Source: Bacteroidota bacterium
GTDB lineage: Bacteria; Bacteroidota; Bacteroidia; Chitinophagales; Saprospiraceae
Length of the DNA: 64,000 nt
Assembly: GCA_018222965.1 (NCBI GenBank)
Contig: JAAEZH010000022.1
Coordinates: 1 to 64,000 of the forward strand
Direction of reading: 5' to 3'
Shown: positions 1 through 7,834 of the stretch, piece by piece
Layout of the letters: every line of letters starts with the position of its first letter
Numbering within the stretch: position 1 is the stretch's first letter
Made by a program: the position numbers and the translations under genes
Notes under the pieces: model-generated
The model's database searches: none
What the model saw: the letters and a program-made list of their open reading frames with translations, nothing else
Told to the model about the DNA's origin: nothing

Positions 1-240
1 AAAAAGACAATCGTATTTTGATCAACTCCTCAATGGTCCTTAGTTAAGTTGACGCCTATGCGATAGCTATCGGGAGGGCTCCCTTCGGCTTGCCCGGGGA
101 GTTTTTCGCCCCTGGCGAAAGGGGAGCGTTGCAGCCTCCGAAGTCGGCCTGACTGGGGAGAAACTGGAATTTCGCTCTGGCGAAATTCCCAATGCGAATT
201 CTCCCCCCTCCCCAGTCACTGAAGGTGAGTAACTCCCCGA
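1..240. other. Gene-free left edge with nested hairpins
   Basis: I see no convincing coding frame here. The stretch holds several inverted repeats: CGATAGCTATCG at 61-72 (core of a palindrome found complete at 18131-18148), GGGAG/CTCCC at 72-83, and GGAATTTCG/CGAAATTCC at 166-189 with a 6-nt loop. It lies downstream of the kinase gene that ends at 241 and could hold its terminator, but no hairpin has a clear T tract on the minus strand. Its GC-rich ctcccc-type words recall the gene-free stretches near 7150 and 54000. Confidence 0.5.
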
Positions 241-3200
241 TTAATAGTTCAGCATCAAAGGCAATCGTACCAACACCTTCGTACCGGCAATCTTTCCTTT
301 TTCATCCAGCACATCGCTGACCTCCAGGGCTTTTACACCCTTATCGGCCAGCAAAGCTTCCAGGCGCTCGCGTGTCACCTGCATGGCAACCGACTGATGC
401 CCGGGTGCTTTGGATTTTCGAAGGGCATCGGCACGCTCGCGGCCTACTCCGTTATCGGTGATTGTACAATGAAGCAAATCGCCCTTCGCTGCAAAGCGAA
501 TATCGAGTTTTCCGGGATGATTCAGGTGAGAAATACCATGTATGACGGCATTCTCCACAAATGGCTGTAATAACATCGGCGGAATTTCCACCTCTTCCGG
601 ATCCAGATTTTCGGGCAGATGGATGGCATACTCAAAAGGCGTTGTCTGGCAAAACTGCTCCATTTTGAGGTAGCGATCCAGGGTTTCTTTTTCCTCGGCC
701 AAACTTATTTTTTGCTTCCGCGAATTGGATAAAATGGCGCGCATCAGGGAAGCAAAATGATTGATTTCCCGACGGGCGGTTGTATAATCCTGGGTAGCCA
801 CCAGCGATTGAATGCTGTTGAGCGCATTGAAAATGAAGTGCGGATTCATTTGCAACTGCAGCGCCTTTTGCTCCAGATGCAGCATTTTGTTCTCCATTTC
901 CAGTTGGGCTCTTTTTTGTTTTTCTTTCCGCTTAAAGCGAATGAAACGCCAGCGAATCAGCAGAAAAAGTATAGCTGCCAGCACGCTTGCCGCTAGAATT
1001 TGTACCCACCTTAACTGCCAGAAAGGCTCCTTGATCGTAAAGGATGAAGAGATCACTTCCGAGAGTAATCCGGTTCCGGAAACGGCCTGTGCTTTAAAGG
1101 TATAATTCCCCGGGGGCAAATTGGTATAGTTGACCGATTGCTGCTCGTTGAATGGAGACCATTCGGTTTCTGATCCTTCCAGCATCCAGCGGTATTTCAG
1201 AGATGTTGGATCATTTAGATCAATCGCTCTTATCGAAAAACGAAGATGGTTTTGCTTCCAGGGCAAATCCAGCCCGGGTTGTATGCCTCCGTCCCTGGCT
1301 GCCCATTCGGCGAAAGCCGTTTCATCCAATGGTTTGTAAAAGAGCGATACTTCCTGAAAATGGATAAGTGGCGGCACTTTTCGGTCCACTCGTTCTGCTG
1401 GCAGATGGCGGGTTAGTCCGTTGAGGGTGCCAAACCAAAGGTTCCCATCCGGATCACAAAGAGCGGCATTGAGACAGGTTTCGATGCCCAGGAAACCTTC
1501 ATTGCGGCCATAGGATTGCACTTCGGTGACTACCCCCGCCTCGTTGAGCAGGATTTTGTCCACTCCCCTTTCGTTACCAACCCAGAGGTTTCCTTCTTTG
1601 TCAAAAACGGTCAGGTACAGATTGGAGGAGGTTAGCTCGGCATTCGCCTGAAAAGGCAAAAAACGCAAGGAATCGGGATCAAGGTTTTTCACAAACAAGC
1701 CCGCTCCGGCGGTACCCAACCAGATTTGATTCAGGTCATCGAATGCTATGGATCGAATTTGTCCGGCTGGCAAGCCGGACGCTGCATCAAAAAGTTGTTT
1801 TACACGCCCTCCATCCACATACCCGACTTCTCCATAGCGGGTGCAAAACCATAATCGTCCCCTTGGATCCAATGCCAGATCCATGATCCGGAGATCATTA
1901 AAGCCTGACTCCCGTCCATATTTTCGAATACCAAATCCCAGGGTATCGAGGTCAGTGACATTTGCTAATCCGCTGCCATAAGTGGCGATCCATAGGGAAC
2001 CTGATGCATCCTCTTCAATGTCCCGGATCCAATTGCTTGGAAGGCCGTCCTCCGTATCGAGAATCTCAAAGCCGGAGGTATCAAAGACCAGCAAACCGCC
2101 ACCTTCGGTGCCGGTCCAAAGCCGCCCTTTGCGATCAAAGTGGAGGGCTTTGGATTTCATATTCAGGTAAGCACTGTCTCCCTCAAAAGGCTTAAACCCA
2201 ATGCTATCCAGTCGGGCCAAACCGCTATTTCCGACGGATGCCCATACACTGCCGGAGCTGTCTATATCCAATGCATATACCCGCTCATCGGGCAGTCCGT
2301 TGCTGCGATCATAATGCAGGAAAAACTGCCCCAGGTATTTACAGGCACCTCCACCTGAAGTGGCGATCCAGATGTTGCCCCAGTGGTCTTCGGTGATCTG
2401 TCTAACATTATTATTTGGCAGTCCTTTTTGTTCGGTCAGGTGGGTCCAACTACTGTCTGCCGGATGATAGATCCATGCCCCATTATTTTGGGTGCCCAGC
2501 CAAATTCGTTGATCGCTGCTGACAAAAACGGAAGTAGCCTGGCTGATTCGTTGATCGTTCCATCTATTTTGGGCCTGATTTCCATTCGCTGGCCATTTCT
2601 CCAGTCCGCGGCCAAAAATAGCTACCCAGATATGCCCGGAGGAATCAATTGCCATCTGTTGAACAGCGCGGGTGTTTCCGGGAGCTGGAGGAATCACTCC
2701 TCTATCCTCCGTAATTCGAAAAAGTCCCTGATCTGTGCCTACCCACAGGCTTTGCTGGTGCTTTAAAAAGCAGGTAATAAAGGCATCATCGATCCCCGAA
2801 TGGAGGTTAAGCTTTTCAGGGGCAGTTGTTTTTTCTGAATGGATGGAGTGAGTGATTTCCCAGATGCCCTTGTTGGTTCCCACCCAAAAGAGGCTGTCAT
2901 TTTGTTGCAATACGCCACTCACCCGTCCGACATCTTCCGGAAAGGGAATCGTTTTAATTTCTTTGCCCGTGATGAGGTTTAGTCCGCGGCTGGTACCTGC
3001 CCAAACGCGATGAAAACTATCCTCAAGGAGTGTATAGACGTAATTTGCCGAAAGCCCTTCCCGTGCACTGAAATAAGTAAAATCGGCTCCATCGAAACGG
3101 CTCAGTCCGCCGCCTTGTGTTCCAAACCACATATACCCTTTGCTATCAGAGAGCAGGGCAAAAACCTGTGACTGTGGGAGGCCTTCTTCCAGAGAATATG

Positions 3201-3252
3201 TCAGGAAATTATGCTGCTGTGCTTTCAGTCCGAAGCCAGACAAGAGCAGCAA
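241..3252 (-). CDS. Propeller-sensor histidine kinase (reg_prop, Y_Y_Y, LytS-type)
   Basis: Membrane sensor kinase of a two-component pathway. The N-terminal two thirds (about residues 15-640) is a periplasmic beta-propeller built of reg_prop repeats (WxGTxxGGL, 'IWLGT', 'LWFGT'). A Y_Y_Y domain follows, then one membrane helix near 740-765 and a LytS/YehU-type kinase: phospho-acceptor region NPHFIFNALNSIQ from about 803, N box FVENAVIHG near 898, G box TDNGVG near 930. It has no receiver domain, and no LytTR regulator gene lies in the window, so its partner is elsewhere. The start is uncertain. The open frame reaches a TAG at 3295-3297 but contains no ATG. The TTG at 3252 leaves a signal peptide without basic residues, while an ATA at 3288 or ATT at 3276 would give a normal one containing R-F-I-A-H and a Leu run ending in LKA. 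The family assignment is firm; the start is not. Confidence 0.9.
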   Translation of the reverse strand: MLLLSGFGLKAQQHNFLTYSLEEGLPQSQVFALLSDSKGYMWFGTQGGGLSRFDGADFTYFSAREGLSANYVYTLLEDSFHRVWAGTSRGLNLITGKEIKTIPFPEDVGRVSGVLQQNDSLFWVGTNKGIWEITHSIHSEKTTAPEKLNLHSGIDDAFITCFLKHQQSLWVGTDQGLFRITEDRGVIPPAPGNTRAVQQMAIDSSGHIWVAIFGRGLEKWPANGNQAQNRWNDQRISQATSVFVSSDQRIWLGTQNNGAWIYHPADSSWTHLTEQKGLPNNNVRQITEDHWGNIWIATSGGGACKYLGQFFLHYDRSNGLPDERVYALDIDSSGSVWASVGNSGLARLDSIGFKPFEGDSAYLNMKSKALHFDRKGRLWTGTEGGGLLVFDTSGFEILDTEDGLPSNWIRDIEEDASGSLWIATYGSGLANVTDLDTLGFGIRKYGRESGFNDLRIMDLALDPRGRLWFCTRYGEVGYVDGGRVKQLFDAASGLPAGQIRSIAFDDLNQIWLGTAGAGLFVKNLDPDSLRFLPFQANAELTSSNLYLTVFDKEGNLWVGNERGVDKILLNEAGVVTEVQSYGRNEGFLGIETCLNAALCDPDGNLWFGTLNGLTRHLPAERVDRKVPPLIHFQEVSLFYKPLDETAFAEWAARDGGIQPGLDLPWKQNHLRFSIRAIDLNDPTSLKYRWMLEGSETEWSPFNEQQSVNYTNLPPGNYTFKAQAVSGTGLLSEVISSSFTIKEPFWQLRWVQILAASVLAAILFLLIRWRFIRFKRKEKQKRAQLEMENKMLHLEQKALQLQMNPHFIFNALNSIQSLVATQDYTTARREINHFASLMRAILSNSRKQKISLAEEKETLDRYLKMEQFCQTTPFEYAIHLPENLDPEEVEIPPMLLQPFVENAVIHGISHLNHPGKLDIRFAAKGDLLHCTITDNGVGRERADALRKSKAPGHQSVAMQVTRERLEALLADKGVKALEVSDVLDEKGKIAGTKVLVRLPLMLNY

Positions 3253-3330
3253 AAACAGTGGGATGCTATGTGCAATAAAACGGTATATAGCGTACTATTT
3301 TTTTATTAAAAGTAATTGAAAAAAAATGCC

Positions 3331-3385
3331 AACCTGACGGGTCGGCAACCTGACGGGTCGGCAACCTGACGGGTCGGCAACCTGA
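3331..3385. repeat. Tandem 16-bp repeat AACCTGACGGGTCGGC
   Basis: Three exact head-to-tail copies of a 16-bp unit (3331-3346, 3347-3362, 3363-3378) plus a partial fourth. It lies upstream of the histidine kinase and downstream of the 378-residue gene. The core ACCTG-N-CRGGT is an odd palindrome. Variants occur at 43766-43828 and, inside a coding region, near 44447-44460. Confidence 0.9.
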
Positions 3386-3477
3386 GCAAATAATTGAAAA
3401 ATTTCGGACCTAAATCGCTGATTTCCAAACTTTTGACTGATTATTTTCAATTTTCTAAACGTTTATTTCACCCCGCT

Positions 3478-4614
3478 TCAGCCCCCAACTACCGCATAAA
3501 ACCGCTCATCTGTCAAATCTACAGCCATCGGTACCTTTTCTTCGGGTTCCGTGATAGCTCGCAACACACAAAGAATAGATGATTTTCCTTCGATCAAAAT
3601 AGCAGGTACTTCCTGTCCATTCGATAAGGTATAAGTCGATTCTTCAAACTTCCAACTGAATCGCTCCAACGGAATGCCAATCTTCCGGAGTTTTTCCATT
3701 AACTCAGACTGGCTTTGCAGGAAAGCAGCTCTTTCTGTCTCCGTTTCCAATACCGGAAGTTGATCAGCTGCTCCAAAAGCCACCACCCACCTGACAGGCA
3801 CCGAAAACCGGTAGTGATACACATCTCCGGGCCAGCGGGGTTTCTGTCGACTTAATGCCCCCATCCAATCCATATTTGCATCGGGATTATCGGCTTTTAA
3901 TTGCTCCGCAAGTATCGGATCAATGGGCCTGCGCCCGGTCTGATAAGTGGTAAACCAGTACTCGGACAAGTATTGATTCGCAGACCAGGGCATGCCCGAT
4001 TGAGAATCGTAGGAAACAAAGTATTTGGCCGACCTTACAACTACCTGACCGCCAAATACCCCCGAGATGCTTTGCATTAATGCTTCATCCCGACCAGTAC
4101 CACATGCGTGGAAAATCAGTTCCGATTGGGCGTCCAAAACACCTTCCGGAAAAGAGGGAAACAAACCTGCTTCAATGGCTCTTTTTATGTTGCTTGAAGT
4201 GGTACGCTCACCATCCGGATAAACAGGTAAACTCAATCCATTCCATTGATTTCCGTGCACCACTAAATGCACCTGCCCCCATGGATTCTCCGTGTTCTTT
4301 TCCTGAACCAGATAATCCCGAACTTCCTTCAGCGACCGGCAATGCACCACCAGGTTTTCGGCTTTCACGCTTTCGCGGAAGCGGAAATATTTGGTGGCCT
4401 GCGCGTAATACGGATTGCCTTCTAATTCGTCTTCTCCGAGAATGAAAACGATCTGCTCGCGCGGATTAAATTGGGAGTCCGCCGAATCGGTAGACTCCTC
4501 CCTTTTTGGGGTTAGGTCCCGTTTCCAACACATGCCTTGAAACAAGCCGGCAAGCAGCAAGAGACTAAGACCGGTAAGCGAAGCAAAAACGATAGAAACA
4601 AATTGCTTTTTCAT
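3478..4614 (-). CDS. Membrane-anchored protein with clan CD-like His/Cys pair
   Basis: I do not recognise a named family. Residues 7-28 form a membrane helix with a basic N-terminus and no proper lipobox, so the rest should sit in the periplasm. Two motifs recall clan CD cysteine peptidases (caspase, gingipain, CHAT): a hydrophobic strand ending in VVHG (His120-Gly121) and, about 50 residues on, LIFHACGTG (Cys171). This strand-HG...strand-AC order is the catalytic arrangement of the clan; similar motifs occur in DUF4347. The C-terminal half has no recognisable domain. The start MKKQFV fits a signal anchor. The gene lies 18 nt behind the VIT-vWA gene and is almost surely co-transcribed with it. 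The peptidase fold is an inference from two motifs; an inactive relative is possible. Confidence 0.55.
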   Translation of the reverse strand: MKKQFVSIVFASLTGLSLLLLAGLFQGMCWKRDLTPKREESTDSADSQFNPREQIVFILGEDELEGNPYYAQATKYFRFRESVKAENLVVHCRSLKEVRDYLVQEKNTENPWGQVHLVVHGNQWNGLSLPVYPDGERTTSSNIKRAIEAGLFPSFPEGVLDAQSELIFHACGTGRDEALMQSISGVFGGQVVVRSAKYFVSYDSQSGMPWSANQYLSEYWFTTYQTGRRPIDPILAEQLKADNPDANMDWMGALSRQKPRWPGDVYHYRFSVPVRWVVAFGAADQLPVLETETERAAFLQSQSELMEKLRKIGIPLERFSWKFEESTYTLSNGQEVPAILIEGKSSILCVLRAITEPEEKVPMAVDLTDERFYAVVGG

Positions 4615-4632
4615 GATCTTTGACTGATTTCT

Positions 4633-6876
4633 TTAGAAGCTTATTTCCAGTTGGAGCACACATTCGCCGGAAGGCAAAACACCATCATACTTCCAGTCCT
4701 CGAATAATTCTCCCAGACATTTTTTCTGTGCCTGAGTCAAATTACCCTCCCGGCTCTTCCATTCCATAATATTTCCACTTGCATCCAGCTTTAACTGCAG
4801 GGTCATTTCGACGGAAGTCAAAGCCTCGCAAATTTCTGCGTCTTCAAATTGCGCCACTAGCCACGCCTTAATCAGCGCTTTTTGCAACATAGCCAGATCA
4901 GCATGTATGGCACCCAACACCACCTCCGATTTCAAGCTATCGGGAGCAGGTCCGGCAAAACTCACACCTTCCAAACCGAGGTCAAAACCTACCGCCATGT
5001 TGCTTACACCCTGTGGCAAGGGTACCGGTTGTTTTACCTGCTCCGCATCTTCACCGGCGGCAACGGGTTCGTGGTCGATGGCTACAAAAGAAGTATAAGC
5101 GGTCATCAAATTGTACTTCAAACCCAGCTCTGTAACTTCCTGTTGAATGGCCTCATCGTTGTAACTCACCTGACTGTAATCGTCGAGCAAACGAATGCGC
5201 TCCCGGGCCCAGAGGTAGCGGATGGCAGCATTGCTTTCACTAGCCTGGTAGTCGGCCACATTCAGTTTGACTTTATACTTTCCATTGCCCGTATGGCCGG
5301 TCAGCTTAATTTCTCCCTGGGGGTTCCCGCGATATTTTCCGTAGATGATTACCGGTCTTTCTGCCAATACATCCGGCACGGCCATCGGCTCTTTGTGGTA
5401 AGCTTCAAATTTTCCGTAATCCACTTTGATGCGGGTCAAAACCGGAGACTGCAGGTACTGGCGGAATTTATCGGCTTTCGCCGAAGCTTCATTCGGGTCG
5501 GTGATGATGAGGGGTTCCGACTGGCCAATATGTGCCATGCCTTCGATGAGGTGCCGATTTACCCCGGTTCCGATACCGAAGGAAAACAGATTGGCCTCAT
5601 CCAGGTTTTCGCGGATCAAGTCGAACGTTGCCTGCTCTACGCTGACATATCCATCTGTAATCACCACAAAAGAGCGGGCTACATCTTCCCGGCAACGTGG
5701 CAATGCCAGTGCGTTGCGAAGGGCAGATTTAAGGTTGGTTCCGCCCCCACCGCGTACGTTTTGCACGAAGTCCAGGCCACGCTCCATATTTTCGGCATTG
5801 ACCGGCAGCGATTCTTCAGATAACACCTCGGAATCGCCGGAAAAAAGCATCACATTAAATTGATCCGTCGGACGGAGATTGGTCAGCAAATTGCGCATCA
5901 GCTTTTTGGAAATGTCCAGCGGAAAGCCGTTCATGGAACCGGAAACATCCACTACAAAAACATATTCCCGCGGGGGAATTTCATCGACTTCTACCCGCTT
6001 TGGCGGTTGTACCATCATCAGGAAGTAGTTTTCGTCTTCATGCTCGTAAAGGAGCATGCCGGATTCAATCTGTCCGCCGGCCAGACGATAATCCAAAATA
6101 TAATCGCGATTACCTCCGCTGATTTTTTCATTCGCCGAAAGGCTTATCACCGCCTGATCTGCTGTTGGAAAATCAACCAGTACATCGTGCGTCAAAGAAC
6201 TCACCTCCTGAATCGCCATGCCGGCATTGAGCTGCACATTCAGATCAAAAGCATAGGTCTGCGCTTCGCCTTCCTGCTGATATGGAGTGGCCGTAAAGGA
6301 AGGATCTGTGGAAGCAGTCGTCTGTTCCATTTCACCGGTATATCGCGGTCCGACAACCGTAGGGTACACAAAGCTGTAGATCCCTTCTTCCGGCACCAGC
6401 AACTCGGTATATTTCAGGCGCACGATGATCTCATCACCCGGCAGGATATTGGCCACATTCATCTGGAAAACATTGGGGCGTTCCTGCTCGAGCAAAGAAG
6501 CCCGTTTGCCCTCTTCCTTTGCGGCTTCGTATTCAGCGCGGGCTTGTTGCCGCTCCCGGATTTCTGCTACGATGGTACGTTGACCGATCTGCATTTCCAT
6601 CCCGTACACGGCCGCACGGGTCGAGCCCGGAAAAACATAAATCGCTTCGATCGGCCGGCTGCCCGTATTGCTATATACCTGGGTGATGGTCACATCGGCG
6701 ATCACCCCGGCGATTTGCACATCGGCAGAAGTGGACTTTAGGGGCAATTGATCCAGGCCAGGATCATTGCTTTCGATGAGGAAATAAGGAGAGAGGGACT
6801 GGTCTTTTTCCGCTTGCGCGAATGAGGTACTGCTGAGTAAGAGACATCCGATAATGGTTAAAAGGAACTTGTTCAT
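4633..6876 (-). CDS. VIT and vWA domain secreted protein
   Basis: An inter-alpha-trypsin-inhibitor heavy chain-like protein. A signal peptide ends at SFAQA, a VIT domain spans about residues 40-170, and a von Willebrand A domain begins near 305 with an intact MIDAS (DVSGS, then GGGGTN, then VITDG), so it should bind a divalent metal and a protein ligand outside the cytoplasm. The last 60 residues (LQLKLDASGNI...) look like the small TonB/AgmX-type C-terminal domain that often ends such proteins. I chose the ATG at 6876, the ninth codon of the longest frame, because a clean signal peptide MNKFLLTIIG starts there. First gene of an operon with the clan CD-like protein 18 nt downstream. Function in bacteria is largely unknown; adhesion or scaffolding is the usual inference. 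Confidence 0.88.
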   Translation of the reverse strand: MNKFLLTIIGCLLLSSTSFAQAEKDQSLSPYFLIESNDPGLDQLPLKSTSADVQIAGVIADVTITQVYSNTGSRPIEAIYVFPGSTRAAVYGMEMQIGQRTIVAEIRERQQARAEYEAAKEEGKRASLLEQERPNVFQMNVANILPGDEIIVRLKYTELLVPEEGIYSFVYPTVVGPRYTGEMEQTTASTDPSFTATPYQQEGEAQTYAFDLNVQLNAGMAIQEVSSLTHDVLVDFPTADQAVISLSANEKISGGNRDYILDYRLAGGQIESGMLLYEHEDENYFLMMVQPPKRVEVDEIPPREYVFVVDVSGSMNGFPLDISKKLMRNLLTNLRPTDQFNVMLFSGDSEVLSEESLPVNAENMERGLDFVQNVRGGGGTNLKSALRNALALPRCREDVARSFVVITDGYVSVEQATFDLIRENLDEANLFSFGIGTGVNRHLIEGMAHIGQSEPLIITDPNEASAKADKFRQYLQSPVLTRIKVDYGKFEAYHKEPMAVPDVLAERPVIIYGKYRGNPQGEIKLTGHTGNGKYKVKLNVADYQASESNAAIRYLWARERIRLLDDYSQVSYNDEAIQQEVTELGLKYNLMTAYTSFVAIDHEPVAAGEDAEQVKQPVPLPQGVSNMAVGFDLGLEGVSFAGPAPDSLKSEVVLGAIHADLAMLQKALIKAWLVAQFEDAEICEALTSVEMTLQLKLDASGNIMEWKSREGNLTQAQKKCLGELFEDWKYDGVLPSGECVLQLEISF

Positions 6877-6935
6877 TGCATTGATCTTTTGATAATTCAT
6901 TTGGGGTCATACTATGTTTGCCCTGTTCACAACAC

Positions 6936-6943
6936 CAAAATTA
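6936..6943 (-). promoter_or_regulatory. Bacteroidota -7 box for the VIT-vWA operon
   Basis: On the minus strand this reads TAATTTTG, an exact TAnnTTTG match to the Bacteroidota sigma factor -7 element, about 60 nt before the ATG at 6876. No TTTG is seen at the usual -33 spacing. Confidence 0.4.
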
Positions 6944-7155
6944 TCGGAGAAACAGCCCTAAGTCCAGTCCATTTAAGCAGCTGTAGGGATTGAGCTAGAA
7001 TTCGTTGGGAAAGATGTTTTATTCGTTTTTGGATAATTTCCGGGATGGAGTAAACGGGGGAGATTTCCTCTGCTGACAATGTCAGCTTTCGGACGGGGAG
7101 ATGCTTGCCGTTGGCAATCATGGGGAGAACGCGCTTTGCCTTTGGCGAATCTTGT

Positions 7156-7216
7156 GGGGGAGAGTCTCTCCCCCTCAGTCAGCTTGCCGCTGACAGCTCC
7201 CCCTCCATTGGTGGAG
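7156..7216. repeat. Cluster of three consecutive hairpins
   Basis: Three perfect inverted repeats follow each other: GGGGGAGA/TCTCCCCC (7156-7174, loop 3), GTCAGC/GCTGAC (7178-7194, loop 5) and CTCCA/TGGAG (7203-7216, loop 4). There is no T tract, so this is unlikely to be a simple terminator. Confidence 0.7.
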
Positions 7217-7580
7217 CGGTTTATCGCGTCCAGATTGTCTCACTACTCTTTCCTCCATCCTCCTACCTCTAAAAAACCCCTGGGAACTATTGCAAAAAAG
7301 AAGTGGTTATTTTATTGAACACCGAGAAGAGAACTCACCTCAATTTCCCGATCCGGGAGAAACAAGAAATCGGGCCTATCTGGCCCAATGTCCATTTTTT
7401 CACTAAGAAGTTGTTATAAAACAGCTCACTGGCTTCTGATAAAGCCTTTTCATCCCATTTATCACTTTTTTCTCGCCCCGTAGCGCTGCTATGCGGCTCT
7501 AAAAAAGCTTCAACTGGAATGAAAATTCAATTACCAGAACCTCAGCAGCTATTTTTCAACAACTTCAAAACAATTTCAAT

Positions 7581-7688
7581 ATGAATTGTTCAAAAGAGCG
7601 GCGAGAGCCGCATGTGAATGGGCAGCCCGTTCCGGCCGGTATTTATCGGCATGAGTACAACGGACAAAATATTATGGTGAAGCAGTAA
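7581..7688 (+). pseudogene. Possible remnant of a T9SS-type C-terminus
   Basis: A 35-residue frame from an ATG at 7581 to a TAA. Its second half, PVPAGIYRHEYNGQNIMVKQ, has the spacing and residues of a T9SS type A tail (GIY, aromatic residue, NGQ, basic last strand). Nothing upstream in the frame continues a beta-sandwich, so if real it is the last piece of a deleted gene. It could also be chance. Confidence 0.3.
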
Positions 7689-7834
7689 CATTAAAAATGA
7701 TCGGGAGTTGCCCCGAGGCCATGCGTCCCAAAAACCTGTATCTCGCCTTTATCCTGCCGGACGTGGCTGTTCCTCAAAAAAAGCCTGCCGGGGTCTCCGA
7801 CAGGCTCGTCAATATTCGCTTAAAAAGAATAAAC

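Larger units (their letters stand above)
6944..7834. other. Gene-free 0.9-kb stretch
   Basis: No gene of normal composition is seen. The stretch holds three consecutive hairpins (7156-7216, listed separately), a perfect 10-bp inverted repeat ATGCGGCTCT (7491-7500) / AGAGCCGCAT (7604-7613) about 100 nt apart, and a short frame at 7581-7688 resembling the tail of an exported protein. It may be the scar of a lost gene. Confidence 0.5.

Noticed and set aside
3331-3385. Possible CRISPR array
   Set aside because: The 16-bp units are contiguous with no spacers and no cas gene is near.
4882-6741. Plus-strand frames of about 300 codons opposite the VIT-vWA gene
   Set aside because: The minus-strand gene has a complete signal peptide, VIT and vWA; the antisense frames have no recognisable domain.
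6927-7318. Short frames in the gene-free stretch before the choice-of-anchor I gene
   Set aside because: Composition unlike the neighbours, they run through the hairpin cluster, and they have no motif.
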